Assembly: GCF_000002865.3 (NCBI RefSeq)
Contig: NW_001865079.1
Coordinates: 233,691 to 249,422, forward strand
Length of the DNA: 15,732 nt
From: Monosiga brevicollis MX1
Lineage: Eukaryota > Opisthokonta > Choanoflagellata > Craspedida > Salpingoecidae
Direction: 5' to 3'
Position 1 is the first letter of the stretch, and the number at the start of each line of letters is the position of its first letter. Below are positions 1-8,162 of this stretch, one piece after another. The translations under genes and the position numbers were made by a program. Below the pieces are notes generated by a model. It was not told where the DNA came from and did no database searches. It worked only from the letters and a program-made list of their open reading frames with translations.

Positions 1-5
1 TTAAT

Positions 6-22
6 CCCCCCCCCCCCCCCCC
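6..22. repeat. Poly-C homopolymer, 17 nt
   Basis: An uninterrupted run of 17 C lies at the left edge of the window, about 80 bp before the annexin start codon. It may be a real homopolymer in the 5' flank, or a sequencing or assembly artefact next to a contig edge. Its length is likely to be unreliable. Confidence 0.85.
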
Positions 23-102
23 TCGGCCGCCATTGCCTACATAGGCTCGGCCGTGTGATCAAATACAACTGCCACCGCGCCTCTCTAGCTCGACGCTTCG
101 GC

Positions 103-3100
103 ATGGCGGCAGTGCAACCGCCCGGCACGGGGCTGCATACGAGCCAGGAGAAGCCGTACGGCAGCCGCACGGGCTACGACCACCCTCCCGCCTCCAACAA
201 CAGCCACCATTCACCTCACCAACAGCAAGCGTACCCTTCCAACCACTCCACGACCGGCTCTTCCTTTGACAGCAGCTCAGCCCCCATCAATCCGATTCTC
301 GAGCCAAAGCTGCACAATCTGGCCAACGATGCCGCCATCACCGATGCCTACAATAGCCTGACGGCTCAGGTCAATGCTCAAAACGATGCCGTCAATCGCA
401 TCGTACAATCACAACAATCCCTGCAACAACAACAAGCCTCCACCCTGGTACGTTGATCGGCGCTCTCCCCAGCTTCATGCCTGTTACACGAGGAGCAAAC
501 ACAAATGGCTGAGACGAGAGAGAGAGAGAGACACACACCAACAACAACAACAACAACAACAACAAAAGCTTCAGCTTGAACAATCTCACATGACCTTGTC
601 TTCCGCTCCTGCCTCGTGTATCGCTTCACCCGTGACAGAGCTCGGATCGCGCCGCCGTGGAGGACCGCCTCGCGCGAGTTGAAGACCAGATTCGTCGCCA
701 AACAGATGACATGCGCGTCATCAAACAGAATCAAGACCACATTATCCGCCTCTTTCAGGTCCAGAAGCAAGTTCTTGAGCAGGAGCGTCTCATCCGCGCC
801 ATCGCAGACCAACAGCAACGCGCCCTGCAGATGATGCAGCCCGTCAATGCCTCCCTCGATCAACTGGCAGTGCTCCAAGCCAACCAACACCAGCTCCTAA
901 GAGGCATGGGCTCCGTTAACCTCCAGCCCACGGCCGGTGTCACCAATCACGCTCAAGCCGTTGGTAGCTACAACGTGCCCACCGTCGTCGGTGGCACCGG
1001 TCCTTCTGGCGTCGAGCAGGGCCACCAACTGCATGACACCGTGGCTCGCAGCAATTGGCGAATCGACGGTGACGCTGTCTCTTACGTCCAGGCCGTCCGA
1101 GCGCACATGGGCCCCACCATTATCCCGTACGTGCACTTTGACGCTGATACCGACGCCAAGGCTCTGCGCAAAGCCATGCGGGGCCTTGGCACCAATGAGC
1201 GCGTTGTCGTCGACATTATCGCCAACCGCACCCGCCAACAGCGCCTTGAGATTGCGCGGGCCTACAGCACCAACTATCGCCGCGATCTTGTCAAGGACTT
1301 CCGTAGCGAGATGGGTGGCAAATTGCGCCAACTGCTCGTGTCTCTCGTCTGCACCCGCTTCGAAGCCGAGGCTATTGCCGCTCACGATAGCATCCAGGGC
1401 ATGGGCACCGACGAGGAATCGCTCATCCTGGTTCTCGCAGACAAGACGGCCACGGAGATGGAGCACATTCGTCGCGCTTACTCGGAGCTTTTCTCCCGTG
1501 ATCTCGTCGCCGACATTCGCAGCGACACCAGTGGCTGGTTTTGCAAATACCTCGTGGCCTTGGCCGAGGGTAAGCGCGAGGAGGACTCGCGTGGCGTCAA
1601 TTTCGACCTGGCACAAGAGGACGCCTCGTCCCTCTATGAAGCTGGTGAAAGCCGTATGGGCACAGACGAAAAGGTCTTTGTGGAAATCTTCTCCACCCGC
1701 AGCCTGCCTCAGCTTGCTGCCATCGCTACCGCATATGCCAAGCTCTCCGACAACGACCTCAGCCGTGCCATCGAGAAGGAAACAAGCTTCAACTTTCGCC
1801 GCGCTCTCCAGGCTACCCTCGCTGCCGCCACCAATCGGGCCGAACATTATGCTCGCGCCCTCAAGACTGCCATGGACGGCGTCGGTCACAACGCCGTCGC
1901 CCTCATCTACATCCTCTCCACGCGCGCCGAAATTGACCTCATGGACATCATCACAAGCTACCGCAGCCTCCACGAGGGCGATCTGTATGAGCGTGTCCGC
2001 TCAGAAACCCGTTTCGACTACCGGCGCTTGTGCCTCGAACTCTTTGGCGATGCTCTTTTTGACCCGGCAAAGGACGCCAAAATGCTTCGTAAGGCCATGC
2101 GTGGTCTCGGCACCAACGAAAAGATGCTGAACCGCATCATTGGCGGCCGCAGCAGCTCACAGCGCGCCGTGATTGCCACTGAGTTTGAGAAGATGTACCA
2201 ACGCAACCTGGCCAAAGACGTCAACAGCGAAGTGGGCGGTGATTATCGCTGGTTCCTCCTCGCGCTGCTCAAGGATCCGGATGAGTTTGTGGCCTCGGAG
2301 GTCCAGCGGGCCATTCGCGGTCTGGGCACGGATGACCGTAGCCTGATTGAAATCATTTGCACACGTGATGCCGCGGAAATGAAGCGACTCAAGGACAAAT
2401 ACCAGGAGCTGTACGGTGTGTCCCTAGCTGAGGCCATTCGCTCCGACACGTCAGGCAACTACTGCAAGCTCCTGTGCAGTATGGTCGAGAATACACGCCG
2501 AGAGGATGAGCCCGTGAACCAGGAGCGCGCTCGGGAGGAAGCCGCACGCCTGTACGCGGCGGGCGAGGACCGCATGGGTACGGACGAGGATGCCTTTATC
2601 ACCGTGTTTAGCACCCACTCCTTTCCCATGCTTCAGGTCATTTTTGAGCACTACGCCAAACTGTGCGACTATGAAATCTCAAAGTCAATCAAGCGCGAGA
2701 CGAGCTTCAACTTCAAGCGCGCGCTCATCACAATCGTGCGTGCTGTGCGCGAGTACCACGACTTTTTTGCTGAAGAGTTTGAAAACACCATGAAGGGTAT
2801 TGGAACCAAGGACTACCACCTCGTGCGCCTCATGGTGATGCACTGCGAGAAGGACCTCGACTTAATTGCCGAAGCCTATCATCGTCGCTACAAGCGCACG
2901 CTGGAAAGTCGCATCCACTCGGATACCTCGGGCAGCTACCGTCATCTCTTCTTGCGGGTTTTGGATAAGTCTCGGGGTTGGTGCACCAACTTTGCCCAGC
3001 GCCAGAAGCACCTATCTGCCACGCAACACGTGCCCCAGCACCATAGCCGCATGCTATACCACCAGGAGGCGCCGCGCCAACTGCGTGACGCTCTCTTGGT

Positions 3101-3320
3101 CCAAGAGACCACCGGCGGCTTTGACAATTCCTTGCCAGGGTCGCGCCGAGGCTCGATCCCTCAGGGTGCACACCCGCCAGGCTCTGCAGCCAACTTGTAC
3201 CCCAACCAAGGTCTCAGCCAAGGTCCCGCGCGCAACCAACAGCAAACTCAGGGCAACTCTCGTGTACAGCCAGTTCCCATGGCAGTCCACGGCACGGATC
3301 AACCCTCGATCAATCTCTAA
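103..3320 (+). CDS. Eight-repeat annexin with N-terminal coiled coil
   Basis: Annexins bind acidic phospholipid membranes in a Ca2+-dependent way at the cytosolic face. The model has two exons, 103-447 and 639-3320, joined in phase 0 over a GTACGT..ACAG intron of 191 bp, giving about 1008 residues. The ATG at 103 has G at -3 and G at +4; the frame is open further 5' but without an earlier ATG. Residues 1-115 are low complexity, rich in Gln, Pro, Ser and His. Residues ~118-210 look like a charged coiled coil. Eight annexin repeats begin near residues 283, 363, 443, 518, 590, 663, 747 and 822. GxGT-type calcium loops are visible as RGLGTN, QGMGTD, SRMGTD, DGVGHN (degenerate), RGLGTN, RGLGTD, DRMGTD and KGIGTK, and the downstream acidic cap residue is present in each (SEMGG, SDTSG, KETSF, SETRF, SEVGG, SDTSG, RETSF, SDTSG). 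Residues ~893-1008 are a disordered tail. Repeats 1-4 resemble 5-8 in order, so the core was probably duplicated. The family is clear; orthology to vertebrate annexin A6 is not claimed. Confidence 0.93.
511..566. repeat. Compound microsatellite in the annexin intron, (GA)n(CA)n(CAA)n
   Basis: Inside the single intron (448-638) a GA run passes into a short CA run and then a CAA/ACA run. Read as protein it gives a polyQ stretch, but it lies between a consensus donor and acceptor that join exons in frame, so it is treated as intronic. Failure to splice would put it near the Gln-rich exon 1. Confidence 0.8.
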
Positions 3321-3792
3321 AAGTGTTCAACGGGGTGCCACGCCAGCTGTGCTCCGCTGGAGGCGGTCGGCAACATCCTGTCATTCGGTCATGCATGCGA
3401 TGTGTGCGTCTCCGTTTCCCTCCCGTAGCCCGTATCACATGCCTGTCCTTGTTCGTTGTTTTTTTTTTTTGGTTCAATTCTTGCTTGTCTGGATTGTTTG
3501 GCGGGGGGTCTTTTGGTTGTGTGACTTTATGAGTCATGTTACTGTAGTACTAATACCAGAATTTAAATCAGATGTCAAGTTGAATTCCGACGAGGCCTGC
3601 GTTCGGGCAAACCATGTTCAATCAACAGCAAGAAATCGAGGTGCCAAAGACACTGGCGCACAGCGCAAAAGGAGTGGAAAAACATGCAGCTTGTCGTAAT
3701 AAGCAAATAAAAAAAAAACAACAACAACCGTCAACATCGGAGAGCCATCTGCCATTGCTGGCGTCAACAGGAAACGCATAGGAGTCCATGGA
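3321..3792. other. Intergenic region between convergent annexin and PPCS genes
   Basis: This stretch lies between two stop codons facing each other. It holds an 11-nt T run near 3460 and AT-rich sequence, and shows no convincing gene. Both 3' untranslated regions must fit here, so overlapping transcripts are possible. Confidence 0.7.
3706..3711 (+). promoter_or_regulatory. Putative polyadenylation signal AATAAA for the annexin gene
   Basis: A canonical AATAAA starts an A-rich run 386 bp after the annexin stop codon. It is the only perfect match seen on the plus strand of this intergenic stretch. The distance is long but acceptable. It could be a chance part of the A run. Confidence 0.4.
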
Positions 3793-4865
3793 TCATTTCG
3801 AGGGTGTCGAAGACGCTGTCAGCCGGTGCGTGTGCTCGATGTGCATGCGTTCCAAGGTTTGAATGAGGACAACCTCAAGATCGCGATCGGCATCGTGGGC
3901 CCGGATAACAATGGGCGGCTGGTCTGTGGGAAAAAAGAGGCGGACGAGCTGGTGGCGGGTTTCCAATTGATTGGCCACGACAACGTCTTGGCCGTAGGCC
4001 CGCAATGAGCCCCGGGCCTTGGCTTCGAGCAAGGCATGGTCTGTCTCAAGCTTGAAGGTGACCATAAAGGCCTTGGGGCACCGGGCGCGGAACACCCCAA
4101 GCATCTTCGGAACAGGTTGCAGGTCCAGGTGCAGGCCATTTTGTTCTCGGGATTGAATTTTGTGTTCAGGCAGGCATTCCCGAGGGAGGAAGAAATCAGA
4201 GACGGCGGCAGCTAGGTAGAGCAGAACTCGGGGCCCCAAGGGTTCGAGGAGTGCTTCAATGCGCTCCAGGAGGGAGAGATAGTCAAATATTGTTACAAAA
4301 GGCAGCTCCATTAGTCGTTGATCCTTCAGCGCCTAGAGAGCTCGGAAAGAGGATTGACAAGTGGAAAGTGAAGAAATGGAACCACTTTGACAGCCATTCT
4401 CAAGCTTTGAGGTGAGAGGCGCCTACATCCAGGCGAAAAGCCAGGGGGGGTGGGAGGCCTCGTTGCGTGGACGGCAGATGTCTGTCTCACCTGGCGACGA
4501 GTGGCGAGCTGTTTGGCCGCCCTGGAGCATAGCTGGCCATCAGCATCAGAGTCCCGATCGAGGTCGATGCGATGTAAAAAAGGACGCATCGAGGTCTTTC
4601 GATGCACAAAGAGAACGTGATAGCCGGCTGCCAGAAAGGCCTCTGTGGAGGCGGCCCCACGTTGTCCCCCGGAAAAGTTATCAACAAAACGGACTGTGTT
4701 GGCCTCCAATGGCACCGTGGTTCCTCCCGAGGTCACCACAGCCAAGCGACACGCCCCAGGTAGAGCGGCAATAAACTCGGCAACGCGTGCATAATTGTCC
4801 TCCTGCTGCATTTGCTGCGCAGCCAACGGCGCCAGCGCCATTTGCTCAAGCTTCAGATGATCCAT
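3793..4865 (-). CDS. PPCS: Phosphopantothenate-cysteine ligase (PPCS)
   Basis: PPCS joins 4'-phosphopantothenate to cysteine in the cytosol, the second step of coenzyme A synthesis from pantothenate; eukaryotic enzymes are usually separate from the decarboxylase, as here. Exons are 4865-4491 and 4332-3793 (minus strand), joined in phase 0 over a GTGAGA..CTCTAG intron of 158 bp, giving about 304 residues, close to the ~310 of animal enzymes. Recognised segments in order: the nucleotide-binding [11 protein letters not shown], then [14 protein letters not shown], the [13 protein letters not shown] strand-helix, FVTIFDYL at the start of exon 2, [30 protein letters not shown] and VVANQLETR. The stretch before FVTIFDYL is somewhat shorter than in animal relatives. 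The ATG at 4865 was chosen because the open frame further upstream (to 4889) has no ATG; a TTTTGCAG acceptor-like sequence just upstream (minus strand, near 4890) suggests a 5' UTR intron. Confidence 0.93.
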
Positions 4866-4910
4866 CTCGTGCCGCTGATCAGCCTGCAAAATGCTGACAA
4901 TCGAACAGAC

Positions 4911-5060
4911 AGAAGAGAGAGAGAGAGAGATGAATTGGTTTGGTCAGTTTGAGAAAGAGAGAGAGAGAGCTGGCACAACAACGTTGTGGGTGAGAGAGAG
5001 AGAGAGAGAGAGAGAGAAAATGAGAGAGAGAGAATAACAAGAGCTAAGAGAGAAAGAGAA
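4911..5060. repeat. GA/CT microsatellite cluster between divergent genes
   Basis: Several GA runs (about 4914-4930, 4952-4969, 4991-5017 and 5021-5033, plus imperfect GA to 5060) fill the gap between the PPCS start and the divergent gene at 5097. On the minus strand this is a polypyrimidine tract just upstream of a possible splice acceptor near 4890. It may act in a shared promoter, in a 5' UTR intron, or be neutral. Confidence 0.85.
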
Positions 5061-5096
5061 AGGTACAAAGACGGCAATTGAATGTCAGCAAATGTT

Positions 5097-6119
5097 ATGG
5101 CTGCCAACGAAACTCTGGCAATGTCATCATTTCGGGGCATTTTGAAGATGGCGGCGACCGACTCTTCCTCCTCTGCGGCTCAGGCGGCGGCCGGCGCGTC
5201 AGATGTGGTGATCGAGGGGCTGGAGGACGTGGGTTCATGCGTGCGCATGGCAAGAGATATCCAAAATCAACGCTTGCAGAGCTATCAAACATTTGAGACG
5301 TAGGTCGCGGTGGTGGTTGTTGTGCCACTGACTCCTGCTACGCGCGGGTCCTTGGTTGGTGTGCTCTCATTGTGTGCCCGAATCACAGCGCTTTCCTGGC
5401 CTACTTTGAGGCACGCGACTTTGCCATATATCGTCAAGCCGTGCATGATCATACCCTTACTTCACAGCGCCTAGCTAATGAACTCAAGGTGACGATGCAC
5501 TCCGCCAATTGGTGTTGCTCGAGGCAAAGAACAAGCTCATGCCATGCGCTCGACATGAAGCCTTTCTTTTCTTGATCAGATGGCCATCATCAGCAACGCC
5601 GTCATGCTTGGCTGATGAGGTCCTGGACCGCACCCTTGATCGCTGATACTTTGGTTGTGCTTAGGTGGTGCGGTTGCGCCTCGAAGAACTCGATGCCCTT
5701 GGCGCAGCTGAAATTTTGGGCGCCCTGCAAGAGCTGGAGCAGCGGAAGCTGCGACTGGTACGGCAACGGCAAGGCAGCCCCGCCGTGGTCTGGGCCTGTG
5801 ACACCTTTGCTTTGCTCGCAAGATTCGAAATCCTGACCGAATTGGTGCTTGCTTTGCAACCCCGCTTCACTTAGGTCGCTCAAGACCAGCTGGACCGCTC
5901 ACAGCGTCCCGCTGAGAAAGATCCCTTCGCTGCATCGGAACACGCTGTTCGCCCGCCACGCGAAGATCGCAGGTTGGTCGCTATCCTGCTTCTTGCCATG
6001 TTTTGCACATGAATGAGCCTGGTCTTGACAGCTGGTTCATTGACTGGTCCCACAGCGTGGCGCAGGTGAATCAAGAGCTAGCCGAGCTGGCCCGTGACCT
6101 GCTCCTTGAGCTCGACTAG
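5097..6119 (+). CDS. Small helical protein, possible REX1-B family (REX1BD-like)
   Basis: A multi-exon gene of about 185-192 residues. Proposed exons: 5097-5299, 5389-5488, an optional 21-nt micro-exon 5580-5600, 5665-5757, 5875-5972 and 6056-6119. Phases agree at every junction (2, 0, 0, 0, 2) and the last exon ends in TAG. Introns are 76-117 bp if the micro-exon is used. The ATG at 5097 has G at -3 and G at +4; another in-frame ATG at 5082 has a weaker context. After a Ser/Ala-rich N-terminus the protein is nearly all helix: QNQRLQSYQTFETAFLAYF and FAIYRQAVHDHTLTSQRLA, then a LQELEQRKLRL helix, an acidic/basic linker, and a terminal VNQELAELARDLLLELD helix. The pattern of arginine-rich helix, YxxFexaFxaYf, YRQ, LQxlExxKLxL and a final VN-E-L helix resembles the DNA repair REX1-B family (human REX1BD). 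This assignment is from memory of the family pattern and is tentative. The micro-exon donor (GTCATG) is weak; skipping it also keeps frame. Confidence 0.55.
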
Positions 6120-6412
6120 AACTACTCTCTCTTCCTGACCCTACACCCCGCGCCCACAGCGCCGTGCGCTTCATCAGGGCCATTGCCAATCGAAAGCATC
6201 TCGAAAAAAACCCATCAACTCGTTGAAGAGTCGACTCTGAGCTCGTTCCATGCTTTCCTTTAAAGCGGGTTTCAGATCACGCACATCACACACACCAGGC
6301 ACCTGGGCAAAACAAAATCAAAAGAGCAAGACAAACTCGCGTCACCGCCACGTAACTTACACCCTTGCCAGCCTGAAGGTCAGCAGCAGCAAAAAAACTA
6401 AAAAAGTAAATC
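6120..6412. other. Noncoding stretch between the REX1-B-like gene and the tRNA array
   Basis: No convincing gene is visible. It carries the 3' flank of the upstream gene and, at 6391-6405, the oligo-A runs (oligo-T on the minus strand) that terminate the first tRNA gene. A C/T-rich stretch followed by ACAG near 6155 looks like a splice acceptor but leads to no supported exon. Confidence 0.6.
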
Positions 6413-6483
6413 TGATTCGTCCGGGAATCGAACCCGGGTCTACCGCGTGGCAGGCGGCAATTCTACCACTGAACCAACGAATC
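6413..6483 (-). tRNA. tRNA-Gly (anticodon GCC), copy 1
   Basis: Read on the minus strand, GATTCGT pairs with ACGAATC in a 7-bp acceptor stem. There is a 4-bp D stem with AGTGGTA loop, an anticodon stem GCCGC/GCGGT with loop CTGCCAC (anticodon GCC), a short variable loop AGAC, and T arm CCGGG-TTCGATT-CCCGG with discriminator A. It is 71 nt with no encoded CCA and no intron. T runs at 6400-6405 and 6391-6397 are Pol III terminators. It is part of a five-gene same-strand array. Confidence 0.97.
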
Positions 6484-6515
6484 ATCGCTTGGTATAGTGA
6501 GACAAATAATCATAC

Positions 6516-6520
6516 ATATA
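6516..6520 (-). promoter_or_regulatory. TATA-like element upstream of tRNA-Gly copy 1
   Basis: An ATATA core about 33-37 bp upstream of the mature 5' end of the tRNA. All five array members have an AT-rich motif at this distance. Confidence 0.4.
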
Positions 6521-6590
6521 CAACACTAACACAACCAACATAATGAAAAAATTATGACGACGATGTTCTTTGTCATCAAAAAGATAAGCG

Positions 6591-6661
6591 TAATTCGTCC
6601 GGGAATCGAACCCGGGTCTACCGCGTGGGAAGCGGTAATTCTACCATTGAACCAACGAATC
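6591..6661 (-). tRNA. tRNA-Gly (anticodon CCC)
   Basis: It has the same cloverleaf as its neighbours but anticodon loop TTCCCAC, giving anticodon CCC. It differs from the GCC copies at five sites: one D-loop base (G to A), position 27 (G to A, turning a G-U into an A-U pair), position 32 (C to T), position 34 (G to C, the anticodon change), and position 72 (C to T, giving a G1-U72 wobble at the end of the acceptor stem). The terminator T5 is at 6578-6582. Confidence 0.95.
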
Positions 6662-6692
6662 CGTGCTTAATCCGGGCATGCGAATAGAGTTG

Positions 6693-6698
6693 TATATA
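6693..6698 (-). promoter_or_regulatory. TATA-like element upstream of tRNA-Gly(CCC)
   Basis: TATATA lies 32-37 bp upstream of the tRNA 5' end, matching the spacing seen in the other array members. Confidence 0.45.
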
Positions 6699-6785
6699 AT
6701 ACTCAACAGTCTCACCCACCATCAAAAGAAACGCTCAGCTTCCAAAGAAAGAGAAAAACAAAGAGAAAAACTCAAAAAGTAAATC

Positions 6786-6856
6786 TGATTCGTCCGGGAA
6801 TCGAACCCGGGTCTACCGCGTGGCAGGCGGCAATTCTACCACTGAACCAACGAATC
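6786..6856 (-). tRNA. tRNA-Gly (anticodon GCC), copy 2
   Basis: Identical to copy 1 over the full mature sequence, including the discriminator. The shared downstream flank (GATTTACTTTTT on the minus strand, T5 at 6774-6778) shows that the duplicated unit included the terminator. Confidence 0.97.
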
Positions 6857-6887
6857 ATCGCATGTACAACAATGGCACAGTTTTGAG

Positions 6888-6893
6888 TTTAAA
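6888..6893 (-). promoter_or_regulatory. TATA-like element upstream of tRNA-Gly copy 2
   Basis: TTTAAA lies 32-37 bp upstream of the tRNA 5' end. It is the weakest match of the five but at the same distance. Confidence 0.3.
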
Positions 6894-7105
6894 GAGCGAT
6901 GCTTGTTGTCAAAAAAAAAAACCAACAACAAATGTCCTGACATCCTTCACGGCGCGTGAAGGTCCACGAAGAAAAATAAGTCAATGGACTACGCCTTGAT
7001 TCAATGCCTAGAAGACGCGCTAAAAAAATCATTACTCGCATGCCAAACGTCCACGCGGGCTGGCTGCCGTCGGGCAGAGCAGTAAAAAAAGTCAAAAAGT
7101 AAATC

Positions 7106-7176
7106 TGATTCGTCCGGGAATCGAACCCGGGTCTACCGCGTGGCAGGCGGCAATTCTACCACTGAACCAACGAATC
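7106..7176 (-). tRNA. tRNA-Gly (anticodon GCC), copy 3
   Basis: Identical to copies 1 and 2. Terminator T5 at 7094-7098, with a second T run just beyond. The gap to the previous tRNA (about 250 bp) is the largest in the array and carries no supported gene. Confidence 0.97.
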
Positions 7177-7206
7177 ATCGCTTGAAACTCCCGCCCTTGA
7201 AAACAA

Positions 7207-7214
7207 ATATAAAA
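7207..7214 (-). promoter_or_regulatory. TATA-like element upstream of tRNA-Gly copy 3
   Basis: ATATAAAA on the plus strand (TTTTATAT on the transcribed-direction strand) lies 31-38 bp upstream of the tRNA 5' end. Confidence 0.4.
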
Positions 7215-7326
7215 GGATCCAAAGCTAGTGTCACACAAAATTGATGCAAAGCCCAAGAGCAAAAAAAGAAACTGTGCACCTTTGATGTAGCCTTAGGCTT
7301 GGCAAAAGTGCCAAAAAATGTAATCC

Positions 7327-7397
7327 TGATTCGTCCGGGAATCGAACCCGGGTCTACCGCGTGGCAGGCGGCAATTCTACCACTGAACCAACGAATC
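7327..7397 (-). tRNA. tRNA-Gly (anticodon GCC), copy 4
   Basis: Identical mature sequence to the other GCC copies. Its 3' flank has diverged (AGGATTACATTTTTT, T6 at 7313-7318). Its 5' flank (ATCGCTTGG-ATAGTGAGACAAA on the plus strand) is almost the same as that of copy 1, so flanks and bodies point to duplication within the array. Confidence 0.97.
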
Positions 7398-7426
7398 ATC
7401 GCTTGGGATAGTGAGACAAAATAGCT

Positions 7427-7434
7427 TATATAAA
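7427..7434 (-). promoter_or_regulatory. TATA-like element upstream of tRNA-Gly copy 4
   Basis: TATATAAA on the plus strand lies 30-37 bp upstream of the tRNA 5' end; it is the strongest match of the set. Confidence 0.45.
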
Positions 7435-8162
7435 TACATTCAAAAAAGACACTCGTTGCCAGTCAACGGGCTGTGTTGTCAGCATATTCGAACGTTGCAG
7501 CGGTGACCGTCAAGGTTGTCGCGCTCAAGGGGGCGGAGCTGGGAAACGAAACGGGTGTTCTGGAGTCGTGACACCGTGTTGCGACAGCCCTGGTTGACGG
7601 AGCAACCAAAGACCTAGGGCCTCCACAGATGAGACGCAGCCGTCTGTGTATGCTAAACAGACAAGAGCCGAGCAGTGCAGTGGCACGTCCAACTACAGGC
7701 TATTCTTTCCCAAACGATCAGAGCCCTGAAATGTCTGTGTTACACAGATCACACGTGTGTGACGCGACCAACAGCCTTCACCTTGATGGGCAGAGATTGA
7801 ATCCAGCTCTTACATGGACTGTGAATCGCTCCTACCCTACTCGTTCTTGGCGCTGGTTGTTCAGCACGAGATCCAAACAGGTGGCAGGTCTTGGTGCAGC
7901 CAAACCTTGCATGCGTCTTGTCCACTACTGGCTAGTCTTGTGCGCAATACAATGGTCAAGCATGCATGCTCAAGCCAGAGCGCATCGCTGCGCTATGAAG
8001 AAGCCATCGATTTGGCGCCAGAACTTCCGTCGGCTTTGCTGTGGGAGGTCGTTCTGGACTCTGGCAAGGAGCTGAAGCCCAGCTACCAGTTGACATTTCT
8101 TGCGCGCAGTCGTGGTCGTTGGCATTGCTTTGGCGTGTGCCCCGTTTGGGCTCAGCGCCAAG
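7435..8162. other. Region upstream of the lectin/VWA gene, no supported gene
   Basis: It contains two overlapping plus-strand open frames of 148 and 166 codons (7629-8075 and 7814-8314). Neither gives a recognisable domain and the second overlaps the lectin gene's signal-peptide exon in another frame. It probably holds the promoter and 5' UTR of the downstream gene. Confidence 0.5.

Noticed and set aside
897-1973. 358-codon minus-strand open frame
   Set aside because: It is the shadow of the annexin gene, whose plus-strand translation shows repeated annexin motifs across the same bases.
937-2130. 397-codon plus-strand open frame in a second frame
   Set aside because: Low-complexity Ser/Ala/Pro/Arg translation with no domain, overlapping the annexin frame.
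4853-5140. 95-codon minus-strand open frame across the GA repeats (Leu-Ser repeats), as an upstream PPCS exon
   Set aside because: Its hydrophobic-looking LSLS stretch is just CT repeat. Its possible donor near 5065 would join in the wrong phase to the PPCS frame, so it was not used as coding sequence.
6250-6543. Open frame across the first tRNA gene
   Set aside because: It runs through a clear tRNA on the other strand and its translated middle is simply the tRNA reverse complement.
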